The notes beneath the pieces were generated by a model. The model saw only the letters and a program-made list of their open reading frames with translations. It was not told the DNA's origin and did not search any database. From Cloacibacterium rupense (GTDB lineage Bacteria > Bacteroidota > Bacteroidia > Flavobacteriales > Weeksellaceae): 64,000 nucleotides of DNA. The stretch is from positions 1-64,000 of the forward strand of contig NZ_BMLV01000003.1 of the NCBI RefSeq assembly GCF_014645495.1, given 5' to 3'. Below are positions 51,961 through 61,115 of the stretch, piece after piece. Each line of letters starts with the position of its first letter. Position 1 is the stretch's first letter. The translations under genes and the position numbers were made by a program.

Positions 51961-52043
51961 AAAATCATTTGTATCTTTGCAAAATATTTAGATTATTGGA
52001 GGCAATTAAGAACTTCCATCTTCAGACTTCCATCTTCCAACTT

Positions 52044-53459
52044 ATGAAAATCAATTTAACCCAAAATAAAAATTTCAAACTTTTTAAAATCATTTCTAAA
52101 GTTGCCCAAGAAAATAACCAAACGGTCTATATTGTGGGCGGTTACGTTCGTGATTTGTTGATGCAAAGAAAAGCACCAACAGACATCGATTTTGTAACCG
52201 AACAAAGCGGAATAGAACTTGCAAAAGCAGTAGGAAAAGAGCTCGGAGATTTGAAGGTTTCTGTTTTCAAAACCTACGGAACGGCGATGATAAAATACAA
52301 AGATTTGGATTTGGAATTTGTGGGCGCCAGAAAAGAAAGCTATTCCGAAGATTCTAGAAAACCAGCCGTAGAAACTGGTACTTTAGAAGACGATCAAAAA
52401 CGCAGAGATTTTACCGTAAATGCATTGGCAATTTCTCTGAATGCTGAAAATTTCGGGGAACTCATTGACCCTTTCAACGGAAGAGAAGATATGCTGAATA
52501 AAGTTCTTAAAACACCTCTAGAACCAGATCAAACCTATTCTGACGATCCTTTGAGAATGATGAGAGCCATAAGATTTGCATCGGTTTTAGATTTTAAAAT
52601 TGAAAAAAATTCTCTAGAAGCCATCAAACAAGAAGCAGAACGCATCAAAATTGTTTCGATGGAAAGGATTATGGTGGAATTCAACAAAATTATGTTGAGC
52701 GAAAAACCTTCGGTTGGTTTAAAATTGATGGAAGAAACTACTCTTTTAGAAAAAATAATCCCTGAATTGACGGCTTTAAGAGGCATTGAAGAAGTAGAAG
52801 GACAAACGCACAAAGATAATTTTTGGCACACGCTAGAAGTAGTTGACAATATTTCTAAAAATACAGATAAACTTTGGTTACGTTGGGCTGCATTGCTTCA
52901 CGATATCGGAAAAGCACCGACTAAAAAATTTGTAGAAAAAGTGGGTTGGACTTTCCACGGACACGAATTTCTAGGTTCTAAAATGGTGAAAAATCTGTTT
53001 ACTAGACTGAAATTATCTTTAGGAACTGATATGAAATATGTGCAGAAAATGGTGAAACTTTCATCTCGCCCGATTGCTTTGATTGATGATGGAACTTCGG
53101 ATTCTGCCTTGAGGAGATTGCTTTTTGACGCTGGTGAAGATTTAGAAGATTTATTCACGCTTTGTAAAGCAGACATCACCACGAAAAATGCTTCGAAACA
53201 GGAAAAATTCAAGAAAAATTTTGAATATGTGGCGAAAAAAATCAAAGAAGTGGAAGAAAAAGACCACGTTAGAAATTTTCAACCCCCAATTTCTGGTGAA
53301 GAAATTATGGAAATGTTCAACTTAAAACCAGGTCGTGAAATTGGAATTTTAAAGGAAAAAGTAAAAGAAGCCATTCTAGAAGGTGAAATTGCCAATGATA
53401 AAGATGAAGCAAGAAATTTCGTGATTAAAGAAGCAAAACTTTTAGGCTTGGAAATATAA
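52044..53459 (+). CDS. cca: CCA tRNA nucleotidyltransferase
   Basis: 471 aa from ATG 52044 (the longer frame from 51969 reads into a repeat). Poly(A) polymerase/CCA head domain with VGGYVRDLLM and PTDIDFVT (the metal-binding DxD), DDQKRRDFTVNALA and DPLRMMRAIRFA. A C-terminal HD domain with LLHDIGKAPT. It adds or repairs tRNA CCA ends; this fits tRNA-Phe of this window, which does not encode CCA. Confidence 0.95.
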   Translation: MKINLTQNKNFKLFKIISKVAQENNQTVYIVGGYVRDLLMQRKAPTDIDFVTEQSGIELAKAVGKELGDLKVSVFKTYGTAMIKYKDLDLEFVGARKESYSEDSRKPAVETGTLEDDQKRRDFTVNALAISLNAENFGELIDPFNGREDMLNKVLKTPLEPDQTYSDDPLRMMRAIRFASVLDFKIEKNSLEAIKQEAERIKIVSMERIMVEFNKIMLSEKPSVGLKLMEETTLLEKIIPELTALRGIEEVEGQTHKDNFWHTLEVVDNISKNTDKLWLRWAALLHDIGKAPTKKFVEKVGWTFHGHEFLGSKMVKNLFTRLKLSLGTDMKYVQKMVKLSSRPIALIDDGTSDSALRRLLFDAGEDLEDLFTLCKADITTKNASKQEKFKKNFEYVAKKIKEVEEKDHVRNFQPPISGEEIMEMFNLKPGREIGILKEKVKEAILEGEIANDKDEARNFVIKEAKLLGLEI

Positions 53460-53463
53460 ATTA

Positions 53464-53512
53464 TGCCACAAATGCACGAATTAATTTTAAAAATATTCGT
53501 GTATTTGTGGCA
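53464..53512. terminator. Convergent terminator, cca / hemL
   Basis: Long imperfect inverted repeat with perfect 10-bp outer arms TGCCACAAAT / ATTTGTGGCA, and CACGAAT / ATTCGTG further in, between two convergent genes. Confidence 0.8.
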
Positions 53513-53518
53513 AAAAAA

Positions 53519-54817
53519 TTAGTCTTCTACTTTATCTGAATAATCAAAATTTCTTACGGCTTCAAGCGTTTTATCGATTTCGGTCTCGTTGATGGCATCA
53601 GAAATAAACCACGTTTCGTAACCACTTGGTGGAAGATAAATTCCCTGAGCCAACAATTGATGGAAGAAATTATTGAATAACGCATGATTAGAATCTGCAG
53701 CTTCCTCAAAATTAGAAACTCTATTCGTATGGAAGAAAACACTCATCATACTGCCTTTTCTATTAATTTTATGGGCAATTCCCTTTTCATTGAGAATTTT
53801 TCCAATTTCAAAATCTAGCGTTTCTGTAGTTTTATTTAGTTTTTCGTAGAAATTAGGATTATTTTTAATGAGTTGAAGCGTGGTCAATCCAGCTCTCATT
53901 GCAAGAGGATTTCCACTAAGAGTTCCCGCTTGGTAAACGGCACCTTTTGGAGCCAAACAATTCATAATTTCGTTTCTAGCTGCAAAAGCACCAACTGGCA
54001 TTCCGCCACCAATCACTTTTCCGTAACAAACGATGTCTGCTTTTACATTGTACAATTCTTGCGCTCCACCAAAAGCCAATCTGAACCCCGTCATCACTTC
54101 ATCAAAAATCAATAAAGCGCCATTTTCATCACAAACTTTTCTTAGATTTTGAATGAAACTATTTTCTGGCAAAACGCAACCCATATTTCCTGCAACGGGT
54201 TCTACAATAATCGCAGCAATTTCACCTTGATTATGACGAAACAAATCCTCAACTTGTTCTATATCATTGTATTTTGCTAAAAGAGTATCTTTTGCAGTTC
54301 CAGAAGTTACGCCTGGTGAATTAGGATTCCCAAAAGTGGCAGCTCCGCTTCCTGCCTTTATTAAAAATGAATCTGAATGTCCGTGATAACAACCTTCGAA
54401 TTTGATGATTTTTTCTCTTCCGGTATAACCTCTTGCCAATCTGATGGCACTCATACAAGCTTCTGTACCTGAGGAAACCATTCTGATTTGGTCAATATTC
54501 GGAACGTTTTCGATGATAAATTTTGCAATTTCTGTTTCTAGTTCTGTTGGCGCACCAAAAGAGAAACCTTTTTCTGCTTGTAATTTCACGGCTTCTAAAA
54601 CTTCAGGATGAGTATGTCCTAAAATTGCTGGTCCCCAAGAATTGATGTAATCTACATAAGTTCTTTCATCTGCATCGGTAAGATAAGCACCTTTCGCAGA
54701 TTTCATAAAAATAGGAACTCCACCTACAGATTTGAAAGCACGAACTGGCGAATTGACACCTCCTGGAATATATTGATAAGCTTCTTCGAATAACGCTGAA
54801 CTTCTTTGGTAAATCAT
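53519..54817 (-). CDS. hemL: Glutamate-1-semialdehyde 2,1-aminomutase
   Basis: 432 aa, class III PLP aminotransferase; makes 5-aminolevulinate for haem. [16 protein letters not shown] binds PLP phosphate, DEVMTGFR is the PLP Asp motif, and the Schiff-base Lys lies in [14 protein letters not shown]. The N-terminal [11 protein letters not shown] is specific to GSAM. The hemA-type partner is not in the window. Confidence 0.96.
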   Translation of the reverse strand: MIYQRSSALFEEAYQYIPGGVNSPVRAFKSVGGVPIFMKSAKGAYLTDADERTYVDYINSWGPAILGHTHPEVLEAVKLQAEKGFSFGAPTELETEIAKFIIENVPNIDQIRMVSSGTEACMSAIRLARGYTGREKIIKFEGCYHGHSDSFLIKAGSGAATFGNPNSPGVTSGTAKDTLLAKYNDIEQVEDLFRHNQGEIAAIIVEPVAGNMGCVLPENSFIQNLRKVCDENGALLIFDEVMTGFRLAFGGAQELYNVKADIVCYGKVIGGGMPVGAFAARNEIMNCLAPKGAVYQAGTLSGNPLAMRAGLTTLQLIKNNPNFYEKLNKTTETLDFEIGKILNEKGIAHKINRKGSMMSVFFHTNRVSNFEEAADSNHALFNNFFHQLLAQGIYLPPSGYETWFISDAINETEIDKTLEAVRNFDYSDKVED

Positions 54818-54844
54818 AATTGATGATTGAAAATTGATTGTCGA

Positions 54845-55894
54845 TTAATTTCTTGGTTTTCTGTTTTTGAGATAGATGAGTTGACCTTCTTTTACTTTAT
54901 CCCCATACTCCATGCGGTTTTTGTCGTAAAGTTTGTCTAATCTTATGGCAAATTTCTGTGAAATACTGTACATGCTTTCTCCTTTTTCAGCTCTGTAAGT
55001 ATCTACACTTCCTTCTGAATTTTTCTTCTCTAAAAATAGGATTTGCCCTTCTTTTAAAGCATTAGAAGTCAATTCGTTCCATTTCATCAACTTAGATACA
55101 GAAACTTCATATTTTTTGGAAATATCTTCTAAATTAACCTCCGAAGCATCATCATAATCTGGCTCTACAGGGATAACAATATACCTAAGCGCTTCGTTAG
55201 GATGGGCTTTCATTAAAATCGAAAGCAGCACTTCTTGCTTGGTTAATTTTACAGGCTCTGGAGCATCTATCACCACTTTCGGCTCGTCTTCTATTTTTTC
55301 TGTTGGTAATGGTAGATTTTTAGCCAAAAAAACTTTGTCATTGGCCAATTCAGGATAAAGAGCTAATAACTTTTCTGTAACTTCTTCCTTTTTAATAAAG
55401 TCAAATTCAAAAAGTCTATATTTTTCGATTTTTGCAATCAATATATGAGCATACCTAGGATTGGTAGCATAGCCCGCCTTTTTCAATCCGTGTGCCCAAG
55501 CTTTATAATCTTTAGGGTCCAAACTAAACAACCCTCTATAAAACGGTCTGTTAACCAAAAAAATAGAATGGTCTTCATAAGATTGTTTAGGGTCATCATA
55601 CACTCTGAAACACTCATTGGGTGCATCATCGGTATATTTCATGGTTCTACCCGTCCAGTTTTCCTTGCATTTAATTCCGAAATGATTGTTGCCTTGTTGC
55701 GCCAAAATGCTTTGTCCACCTCCCGTTTCTAAAAGACCTTGAGCTAAAGTAATAGAAGCCGGAATTTTATACTTCTCCATTTCTTCTACCGCAAAATGCG
55801 CAAATTTTTGAATGTATTGGTCTTCTGTTTTCCAACCTTGCGCTTGGAAATTCGAAATCATGAGTATTGAAAATATTACGATAAATTTCTTCAT
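54845..55894 (-). CDS. Glucosaminidase (GH73) with LysM domains
   Basis: 349 aa with a signal peptide ending FQAQ. GH73-like glucosaminidase domain at about residues 30-170 with SITLAQGLLETGGGQS (catalytic Glu) and NNHFGIKC. Two LysM modules follow (about 245-290 and 300-347), the second with DTYRAEKGESMYSISQKFAIRLDKLYDKN. Cleaves peptidoglycan glycan strands during growth or division. Downstream of the PLP deaminase-like gene by 27 bp and likely in one operon with it. Confidence 0.92.
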   Translation of the reverse strand: MKKFIVIFSILMISNFQAQGWKTEDQYIQKFAHFAVEEMEKYKIPASITLAQGLLETGGGQSILAQQGNNHFGIKCKENWTGRTMKYTDDAPNECFRVYDDPKQSYEDHSIFLVNRPFYRGLFSLDPKDYKAWAHGLKKAGYATNPRYAHILIAKIEKYRLFEFDFIKKEEVTEKLLALYPELANDKVFLAKNLPLPTEKIEDEPKVVIDAPEPVKLTKQEVLLSILMKAHPNEALRYIVIPVEPDYDDASEVNLEDISKKYEVSVSKLMKWNELTSNALKEGQILFLEKKNSEGSVDTYRAEKGESMYSISQKFAIRLDKLYDKNRMEYGDKVKEGQLIYLKNRKPRN

Positions 55895-55921
55895 ATTTAT
55901 TTTTTAATCGAATAAAACTTA

Positions 55922-56836
55922 TTAAGTTCTACAAATATTAATTAACTCTTTGTTCTTCTTTTTCAACATTTCATTAGCCCCTGCTATTCCTTGTACACCA
56001 CCGGTGTGAAATGCTAAGATTTTACTATTTTCTGGAAAATAACCATCTGCAATCATCTCAAAGATTTTTCTCAGCATCTTCCCAGTATAAACAGGCTCTA
56101 AAACAATGCCAAAATATTGATAAAATTCATTAATAAAACGTACATTTTCGTCTATTATTTTACCAAAACCTCCATCTGACGCATCTATTAAGGTGAAATG
56201 GTCTTTTTGAGAAAGTTTTTTTATTCTCTTTTCTAAAGAATCATCTTTCACCGCCTTGAAACCAATGACCTGCTGATGAGGCTCTGCAAATTTTACAAGT
56301 CCAGAAACAGTGCCTCCTGTTCCTACAGCACAACAAAGATAATCAAAACCCTTTGTCTCATCAGAAAGCATATATTGTATTCCTTCTACTGCATTTTCAT
56401 TGGTTCCACCTTCTGGAACCACCAAACTTTCTGGAAATTCTTCTTGAAGTTCTTTCATCATTTTTTCCTTATCTCTGTACACTTCCCGACTTACAAATCT
56501 GAAAGTCATACCGTTTTGATGTGCCAAAAAAAGAGTGGGATTTTCTTGCCAAGAATCTTCTAATTCATTTCCTCTGATGATGCCAAGAGTTTGAATTCCG
56601 AACTCGTTCCCCAGAGCTGCAGCTGCGGCAATATGATTAGAAAAAGCACCTCCAAAAGTGATAATCTTCCTTTCGGAAACTTCTTTTTCTAAATATTTTT
56701 TCATGTTAAAAAACATTTTCCAATATTTATTTCCAGAAATTTCGGGATGAGTAAGGTCTTCTCTTTTGATGAAAAGTTGTACACTTGCCCCAATAGAAAT
56801 TTCAACGATTGGAATGGTATGTTCTAATAACTTCAT
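55922..56836 (-). CDS. PLP-dependent D-cysteine desulfhydrase / ACC deaminase-like
   Basis: 304 aa from ATG 56836 (TTG three codons earlier rejected). Fold-type II PLP enzyme: the Schiff-base Lys lies in EISGNKYWKMFF, GGAFSNHIAAAAALG binds substrate, and VGTGGTVSGLVKF binds PLP phosphate. Bacterial members usually act as D-cysteine desulfhydrase rather than true ACC deaminase; the residues that discriminate the two cannot be judged here with certainty. Confidence 0.88.
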   Translation of the reverse strand: MKLLEHTIPIVEISIGASVQLFIKREDLTHPEISGNKYWKMFFNMKKYLEKEVSERKIITFGGAFSNHIAAAAALGNEFGIQTLGIIRGNELEDSWQENPTLFLAHQNGMTFRFVSREVYRDKEKMMKELQEEFPESLVVPEGGTNENAVEGIQYMLSDETKGFDYLCCAVGTGGTVSGLVKFAEPHQQVIGFKAVKDDSLEKRIKKLSQKDHFTLIDASDGGFGKIIDENVRFINEFYQYFGIVLEPVYTGKMLRKIFEMIADGYFPENSKILAFHTGGVQGIAGANEMLKKKNKELINICRT

Positions 56837-56925
56837 TGGGTGCAAAATTATGGATTTTATGCTAAAAAATATTCTTTTTAACGTGCATTATGATTTCTTT
56901 AAGACTTTTTAAGGCCCTATAAAAC

Positions 56926-56962
56926 AATTTCGGGATGCCCCAAAAAAAGCCATCCCGAAATT
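56926..56962 (-). terminator. Terminator of the DUF4136-type gene
   Basis: 12-bp perfect stem AATTTCGGGATG / CATCCCGAAATT with a 13-nt loop, downstream of the stop at 56995. Confidence 0.8.
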
Positions 56963-56994
56963 TAAAAAACTATATGTAAAAATTCAAAGAAAAT

Positions 56995-57522
56995 TTATTT
57001 CTTAATCGGTGGAAAATTAGCCATCATTTCTTCTACAATGGCAGGAATTTGTTTTTGTTTAGATTTTGGAGAATCTACATTAATCCCATTTCCTACCCCT
57101 TGCCAAACTAATTTATTGGTTTTAGTATCTACAATATCGATAACCAATGAGCCTCTGGTGTAGTGATTAGTCCAAGTGCGGTTCATTCCCCAGCCCCAAC
57201 CATAAGGACCTCCCCATCCCCACATTCCTCCTGGGTAATCATTATTGATATCTGTAATTTCTTTGTGAGATGCTTTAAGATTAATAATTAAATCAGGAGT
57301 CTGAGAAGCCGACAATCCTTTAGATTGTAAGTTTTTAGCTACTTCATTCAGTACCCTATCCTTATCTAAATCATTAATTTTAAGGTCATCTACCCTAAAT
57401 TGATAAGTCTTATAATCTGTAAAATGAGCAGTCGGAGAATAATCAGTTTTTACTTGAAACGGACTACAAGAAGTAACCAAAAGTGCTACTGACGCTGCTA
57501 GAACTAAAAAATATCTTTTCAT
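56995..57522 (-). CDS. DUF4136-type lipoprotein
   Basis: 175 aa, lipobox VTSC (Cys19). DUF4136 pattern: DYSPTAHFTDYKTYQFR near the start, and RGSLVIDIVDTKTNKLVWQGVG near the end, with a Gly/Trp-rich WGWGGPYGWGWG insert in the middle. Probably an outer-membrane-associated lipoprotein of unknown role. The upstream small gene overlaps its start by 4 bp (ATGA). Confidence 0.88.
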   Translation of the reverse strand: MKRYFLVLAASVALLVTSCSPFQVKTDYSPTAHFTDYKTYQFRVDDLKINDLDKDRVLNEVAKNLQSKGLSASQTPDLIINLKASHKEITDINNDYPGGMWGWGGPYGWGWGMNRTWTNHYTRGSLVIDIVDTKTNKLVWQGVGNGINVDSPKSKQKQIPAIVEEMMANFPPIKK

Positions 57523-57716
57523 TTTTTTTGATTTATTGGGTTCTTAATAATTTTTCTGAAAGTATCTGTTTTTTTATCGTAACCATAAGGACAATGCTTA
57601 CAACCACTTTTGCAACAATAACCACGTTTTAAGTGATAGGCTTCTGTAAAAACACGATATCCTTGTTCGTTGTAATAATAATCTATGTTTTCTTTTATAT
57701 CTCTATCAAATTTCAT
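57519..57716 (-). CDS. Small Cys-rich protein, DUF5522 type
   Basis: 65 aa. Conserved YCCKSGCKHCPYGYDKK, with four cysteines in a CCxxxCxxC arrangement that could bind a metal or Fe-S cluster. FTEAYHLKRGYC precedes it. A common core gene of Bacteroidota with unknown function. Overlaps the lipoprotein gene by 4 bp. Confidence 0.88.
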   Translation of the reverse strand: MKFDRDIKENIDYYYNEQGYRVFTEAYHLKRGYCCKSGCKHCPYGYDKKTDTFRKIIKNPINQKK

Positions 57717-57786
57717 TCCATAAATTTACAAATAAAATTTTAACCTTTAACTTTAAGTTATAACGCATAAATTCTATATTTGTTTT

Positions 57787-58116
57787 ATGATTGTGCTTAC
57801 ACTAAAGCTTCTTAAAAAAACCAAAATTAACGGGATTACGCTTTTTCCGTTTATATTTCTTCGTGATAAGAACTTGAAAAACAACAAAATTCTAATGAAC
57901 CACGAAAAAATACATATCCATCAACAAATAGAACTTCTCATTATCTTTTTTTACATCTGGTATGTGGTAGAATATTACTATTGGTACTTTAAACTTAAAG
58001 ATAAAAATTTAGCCTACCATAATATCTGTTTCGAGCGAGAAGCTTACGCGCAAGAACAAGACCTAAACTACCTAGAACACCGAAAATTGTGGAGTTTTTG
58101 GAAATACAAAATGTAA
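57787..58116 (+). CDS. Small membrane protein with HExxH motif
   Basis: 109 aa with one clear membrane segment (residues about 50-68, IELLIIFFYIWYVVEYYYWYF). The HExxH-type motif is HEKIH at 39-43, and EREAYAQEQD near residue 83 supplies a possible third ligand Glu. This pattern is seen in tiny gluzincin-like membrane proteases, but it could also be a conserved helix without catalysis. Own promoter region, terminator follows. Confidence 0.65.
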   Translation: MIVLTLKLLKKTKINGITLFPFIFLRDKNLKNNKILMNHEKIHIHQQIELLIIFFYIWYVVEYYYWYFKLKDKNLAYHNICFEREAYAQEQDLNYLEHRKLWSFWKYKM

Positions 58117-58140
58117 AAAACGTGCAAAATTGCACGTTTT
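58117..58140. terminator. Convergent terminator, 109-aa gene / pafA
   Basis: 11-bp perfect stem AAAACGTGCAA / TTGCACGTTTT between two convergent stop codons, serving both genes. Confidence 0.88.
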
Positions 58141-58153
58141 AACTATATCAAAA

Positions 58154-59824
58154 TTATTTTTCTGTTACTTCTGGTATTGGGTTTCCTATACAACCACTTG
58201 GATTTTCAATTTTAAGAATCTGAGCTAAAGTAGGTGCAATATCAGTCATAAAATGAGGCTTATTGCTTTGTCCGTTTTTGATACCCGTTCCCATAAAAAT
58301 CAATGGAATATGAGCGTCATAAGAATTCCATACGCTATGGGTAGTACCCGTTTTAGAATAAGGAGGCAACATCCCATCATGAGAAATCACTTGTATATCT
58401 CCACTTCTTTGCCAGTTATAACCATTGATTATTCTAGTTTTAATAGGCTCTGGAATGCTTGCTTCTGCTACTTCATCTAAATCTACAACATACAAAACAG
58501 TAGGGTCTGCTTTTAAAATTTTAATAACTTCACCTTTTATTTCATCAGCATCTAGGTTTTTCTCTTTGATTAAATTTTGATTAAGATAAACCTGATAGTT
58601 ATCTATACCCCAAATCATTTTATCTTCCCCAAACTTTTCTTTTAACATGGTATTCAAAGTCTTTTCAAACTCCTCCCCAAAAAATCCAGTTGCCATTTTG
58701 TTGGCTTCCATATAGCCTTCAGCATGGGCTGCTCCGTGGTCTGCAGTCAAGAAAACTAAGTATTTACCTTTACCCACTTTCGCATCTAGCATTTTGAAAA
58801 ACGCGGCTAAATCTCTGTCTAATCTTAGGTAAACATCTTCTACTTCGATAGAATTGGGCCCAAATTTATGCCCTGCATAATCGGTAGAAGCAATATTAAT
58901 GGCCAAAAAATCAGTATCTGCATTTCTTCCCATTTGATAACCATCTATGGCTGCTTCAGCAAATTTTAAAGTTAAAGTATTCCCAAAAGGGGTTGACCTG
59001 ATGTTATCTTTTTTAACTTCATAATCTGCAGCCAAATTGCTGTAAGGGAAAGTTGGTGTTTTGGCACTACCCAAAAGACCTTCCCATTTATTATTATCCG
59101 AAGTGCTTTCGGTGTATTGCTCTATCGGTAAAAGCGTATTCCAGCCATTGGCTACCAAACTTTTAGGTAAATTTTTAGCATTAAAATCCTTAACCCAAAC
59201 GGGTAAATCATTCATATAATAAGAACTGGTGATAAAATCTCCAGAAGAATCATCAAACCAAAAAGCGCCTGTAGGATTGTGGCCCGCTGGCAAAATAGAT
59301 GCCCTGTCTTTCAGGGAAACGCCCACCACTTTTGAGCGGAAATTGGTAGCAATGCCTAATTGGTCTGTAATGGTGGTACTCCAAAGATTTTTTGGCGAAT
59401 GCTGACCTATTTTAGCGTTACTAGTTCCTACTGCTTGCACAGAGGTATCCGTAGTACAGTATACGTTTTTCCCTGTAGTTTTATCTGTCCAATCATTTCC
59501 CGCAATCCCGTGAATAGAGGGCACAGAGCCTGTATAAACACTGGTATGCCCCAATGCCGTAACCGTAGGAATATAAGGAATCATAACATTATTAAACGAA
59601 TAGCCAGTATTTAACAATCTTTTAAAACCTCCATCAGTATATTTTGATTGATATCTGTATAGATAATCCCATCGCATTTGGTCTATCACCAAACCTACTA
59701 CCAATTTAGGCTTCTGTACACTCTCTGTACTCGGTTTTACATGCTTCTGTGATTCAGATTTTTGTGCATTAAAGCAGACAACAGAAAAAACAGTGATTGC
59801 TATTAATGTAATTTTTTTAATCAT
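58154..59824 (-). CDS. pafA: Alkaline phosphatase PafA
   Basis: 556 aa with a signal peptide (ITLIAITVFSVVCFNA). It matches PafA of Elizabethkingia meningoseptica with a constant offset of 10: Asp48, nucleophile Thr89 (PTVTALGH), Asn110 (GIAGND), and the Lys172-Asp-Arg174 pair (SLKDRAS) that makes the enzyme a monoesterase rather than a diesterase. The further metal ligands TDYAGH, TADHGAAH and GTTHS are in place. It releases phosphate from a wide range of monoesters in the periplasm. A -7 element TAAATTTG lies at 59850-59857, 25 bp before the start. Confidence 0.95.
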   Translation of the reverse strand: MIKKITLIAITVFSVVCFNAQKSESQKHVKPSTESVQKPKLVVGLVIDQMRWDYLYRYQSKYTDGGFKRLLNTGYSFNNVMIPYIPTVTALGHTSVYTGSVPSIHGIAGNDWTDKTTGKNVYCTTDTSVQAVGTSNAKIGQHSPKNLWSTTITDQLGIATNFRSKVVGVSLKDRASILPAGHNPTGAFWFDDSSGDFITSSYYMNDLPVWVKDFNAKNLPKSLVANGWNTLLPIEQYTESTSDNNKWEGLLGSAKTPTFPYSNLAADYEVKKDNIRSTPFGNTLTLKFAEAAIDGYQMGRNADTDFLAINIASTDYAGHKFGPNSIEVEDVYLRLDRDLAAFFKMLDAKVGKGKYLVFLTADHGAAHAEGYMEANKMATGFFGEEFEKTLNTMLKEKFGEDKMIWGIDNYQVYLNQNLIKEKNLDADEIKGEVIKILKADPTVLYVVDLDEVAEASIPEPIKTRIINGYNWQRSGDIQVISHDGMLPPYSKTGTTHSVWNSYDAHIPLIFMGTGIKNGQSNKPHFMTDIAPTLAQILKIENPSGCIGNPIPEVTEK

Positions 59825-59849
59825 AGGATTTTAATTTTATTGGATTTCG

Positions 59850-59857
59850 CAAATTTA
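59850..59857 (-). promoter_or_regulatory. -7 element of pafA
   Basis: TAAATTTG on the minus strand, 25 bp before ATG 59824. A match to TAnnTTTG. No obvious phosphate box recognised. Confidence 0.5.
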
Positions 59858-59916
59858 AAGTTTTTGATCTGGAGCTACACTAAAAATAGTTTTAAATAAT
59901 GTTAAATAAAACAAAA

Positions 59917-59941
59917 AAACGCACCATAAAATGATGCGTTT
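59917..59941 (-). terminator. mdh terminator
   Basis: 11-bp stem with one mismatch (ATGATGCGTTT region against AAACGCACCAT) followed by seven T on the minus strand, 24 bp after the mdh stop. Confidence 0.85.
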
Positions 59942-59965
59942 CATATCGTAAATTCCAAAAAATGA

Positions 59966-60892
59966 TTAGAATTTCAAATCTCCGTTTACTTCTCTTACCG
60001 CTGCTGCTGCAGTTGCAAATTTTTCTTTCTCAGCATCAGAAAGTTCAATTTCTACAATGCTCTCTACTCCATTTTTACCAATAATAGCAGGTACACCTAA
60101 GCAGATATCAGACTGTCCGTATTCACCATCTAACATAAGAGAACAAGGGATCATTTTCTTTTGATCACAAGCAATCGCCTGAACCATTACAGAAACGGCA
60201 GCACCCGGTGCATACCAAGCAGAAGTTCCTAGTAATTTAGTCAAAGTAGCTCCACCTACTTTAGTTTCTTCTACCACATAAGCTTGTTGTTCTTCTGATA
60301 AGAAAGCTGTCACTGGCACACCATTTCTAGTAGCTTTTGACAATAATGGCAACATACCTGTATCACTATGTGCAGCGATTACCATACCATCTACATCAGA
60401 AATAGGAGCTCCTAGCGCCTCAGCCAATCTGTATTTAAATCTTGCTGAATCCAAAGCCCCTCCCATACCAATAATTTTGTTTTTAGGTAAACCAGAAGTC
60501 TTATGTACTAAGTAAGCCATAGTATCCATAGGGTTAGAAACTACGATAATGATTACATTAGGAGAATGTTTTACTAAATTTTCTGTAACATCTTTTACAA
60601 TACCAGCATTAATACCAATCAACTCTTCTCTAGTCATCCCAGGTTTTCTAGGAATACCAGAAGTAATAACAGCTACATCAGAACCTGCAGTTTTGCTATA
60701 ATCCCCTGTTGTACCAGTAATTTTAGTATCAAATCCATTAAGAGATGCAGTCTGCATCAAATCCATTGCTTTTCCTTCTGCGAAACCCTCTTTAATGTCA
60801 ACCAAAACTACTTCTGAACAGAAGTTTTTCATTGCGATATACTCTGCGCAACTAGCACCTACTGCGCCTGCGCCTACTACGGTTACTTTCAT
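59966..60892 (-). CDS. mdh: Malate dehydrogenase
   Basis: 308 aa, LDH-like MDH of the citric acid cycle. VVGAGAVGASCAEYIA binds NAD; the substrate Args lie in GIPRKPGMTREELIGIN; NPMDTMAYLVHKTSGLP precedes the catalytic His in VIAAHSDTGMLP. The Arg in RKPGMTR supports malate over lactate specificity. A -7 element TAAATTTG on the minus strand (60957-60964) implies a leader of about 60 nt. Monocistronic. Confidence 0.96.
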   Translation of the reverse strand: MKVTVVGAGAVGASCAEYIAMKNFCSEVVLVDIKEGFAEGKAMDLMQTASLNGFDTKITGTTGDYSKTAGSDVAVITSGIPRKPGMTREELIGINAGIVKDVTENLVKHSPNVIIIVVSNPMDTMAYLVHKTSGLPKNKIIGMGGALDSARFKYRLAEALGAPISDVDGMVIAAHSDTGMLPLLSKATRNGVPVTAFLSEEQQAYVVEETKVGGATLTKLLGTSAWYAPGAAVSVMVQAIACDQKKMIPCSLMLDGEYGQSDICLGVPAIIGKNGVESIVEIELSDAEKEKFATAAAAVREVNGDLKF

Positions 60893-61088
60893 ACTTTAAT
60901 TTTTTTTTAATTTTAAATAAAATTCTAGAACCTAACGGGTTCATTTTTTTGCACCTCAAATTTAATGAATGTTTGAAAATTGAACAATTTTATTTATATG
61001 AAATATATCGGCATTAACAATATTTTATAAATAATGATAATAGATTTAAAAATTAACTTAAATCAATGATTGAATAGAATGCAATTGT

Positions 61089-61096
61089 TAAATTTG
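61089..61096 (+). promoter_or_regulatory. -7 element of cysE
   Basis: TAAATTTG on the plus strand, 19 bp before ATG 61116, with TTG 16 bp upstream as -33 candidate. Confidence 0.5.
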
Positions 61097-61115
61097 TGCT
61101 TTATTTTTACAATAT

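Noticed and set aside
51969-52043. Longer N-terminus of the CCA enzyme
   Set aside because: It is made of intergenic repeat sequence and the family starts near the ATG at 52044.
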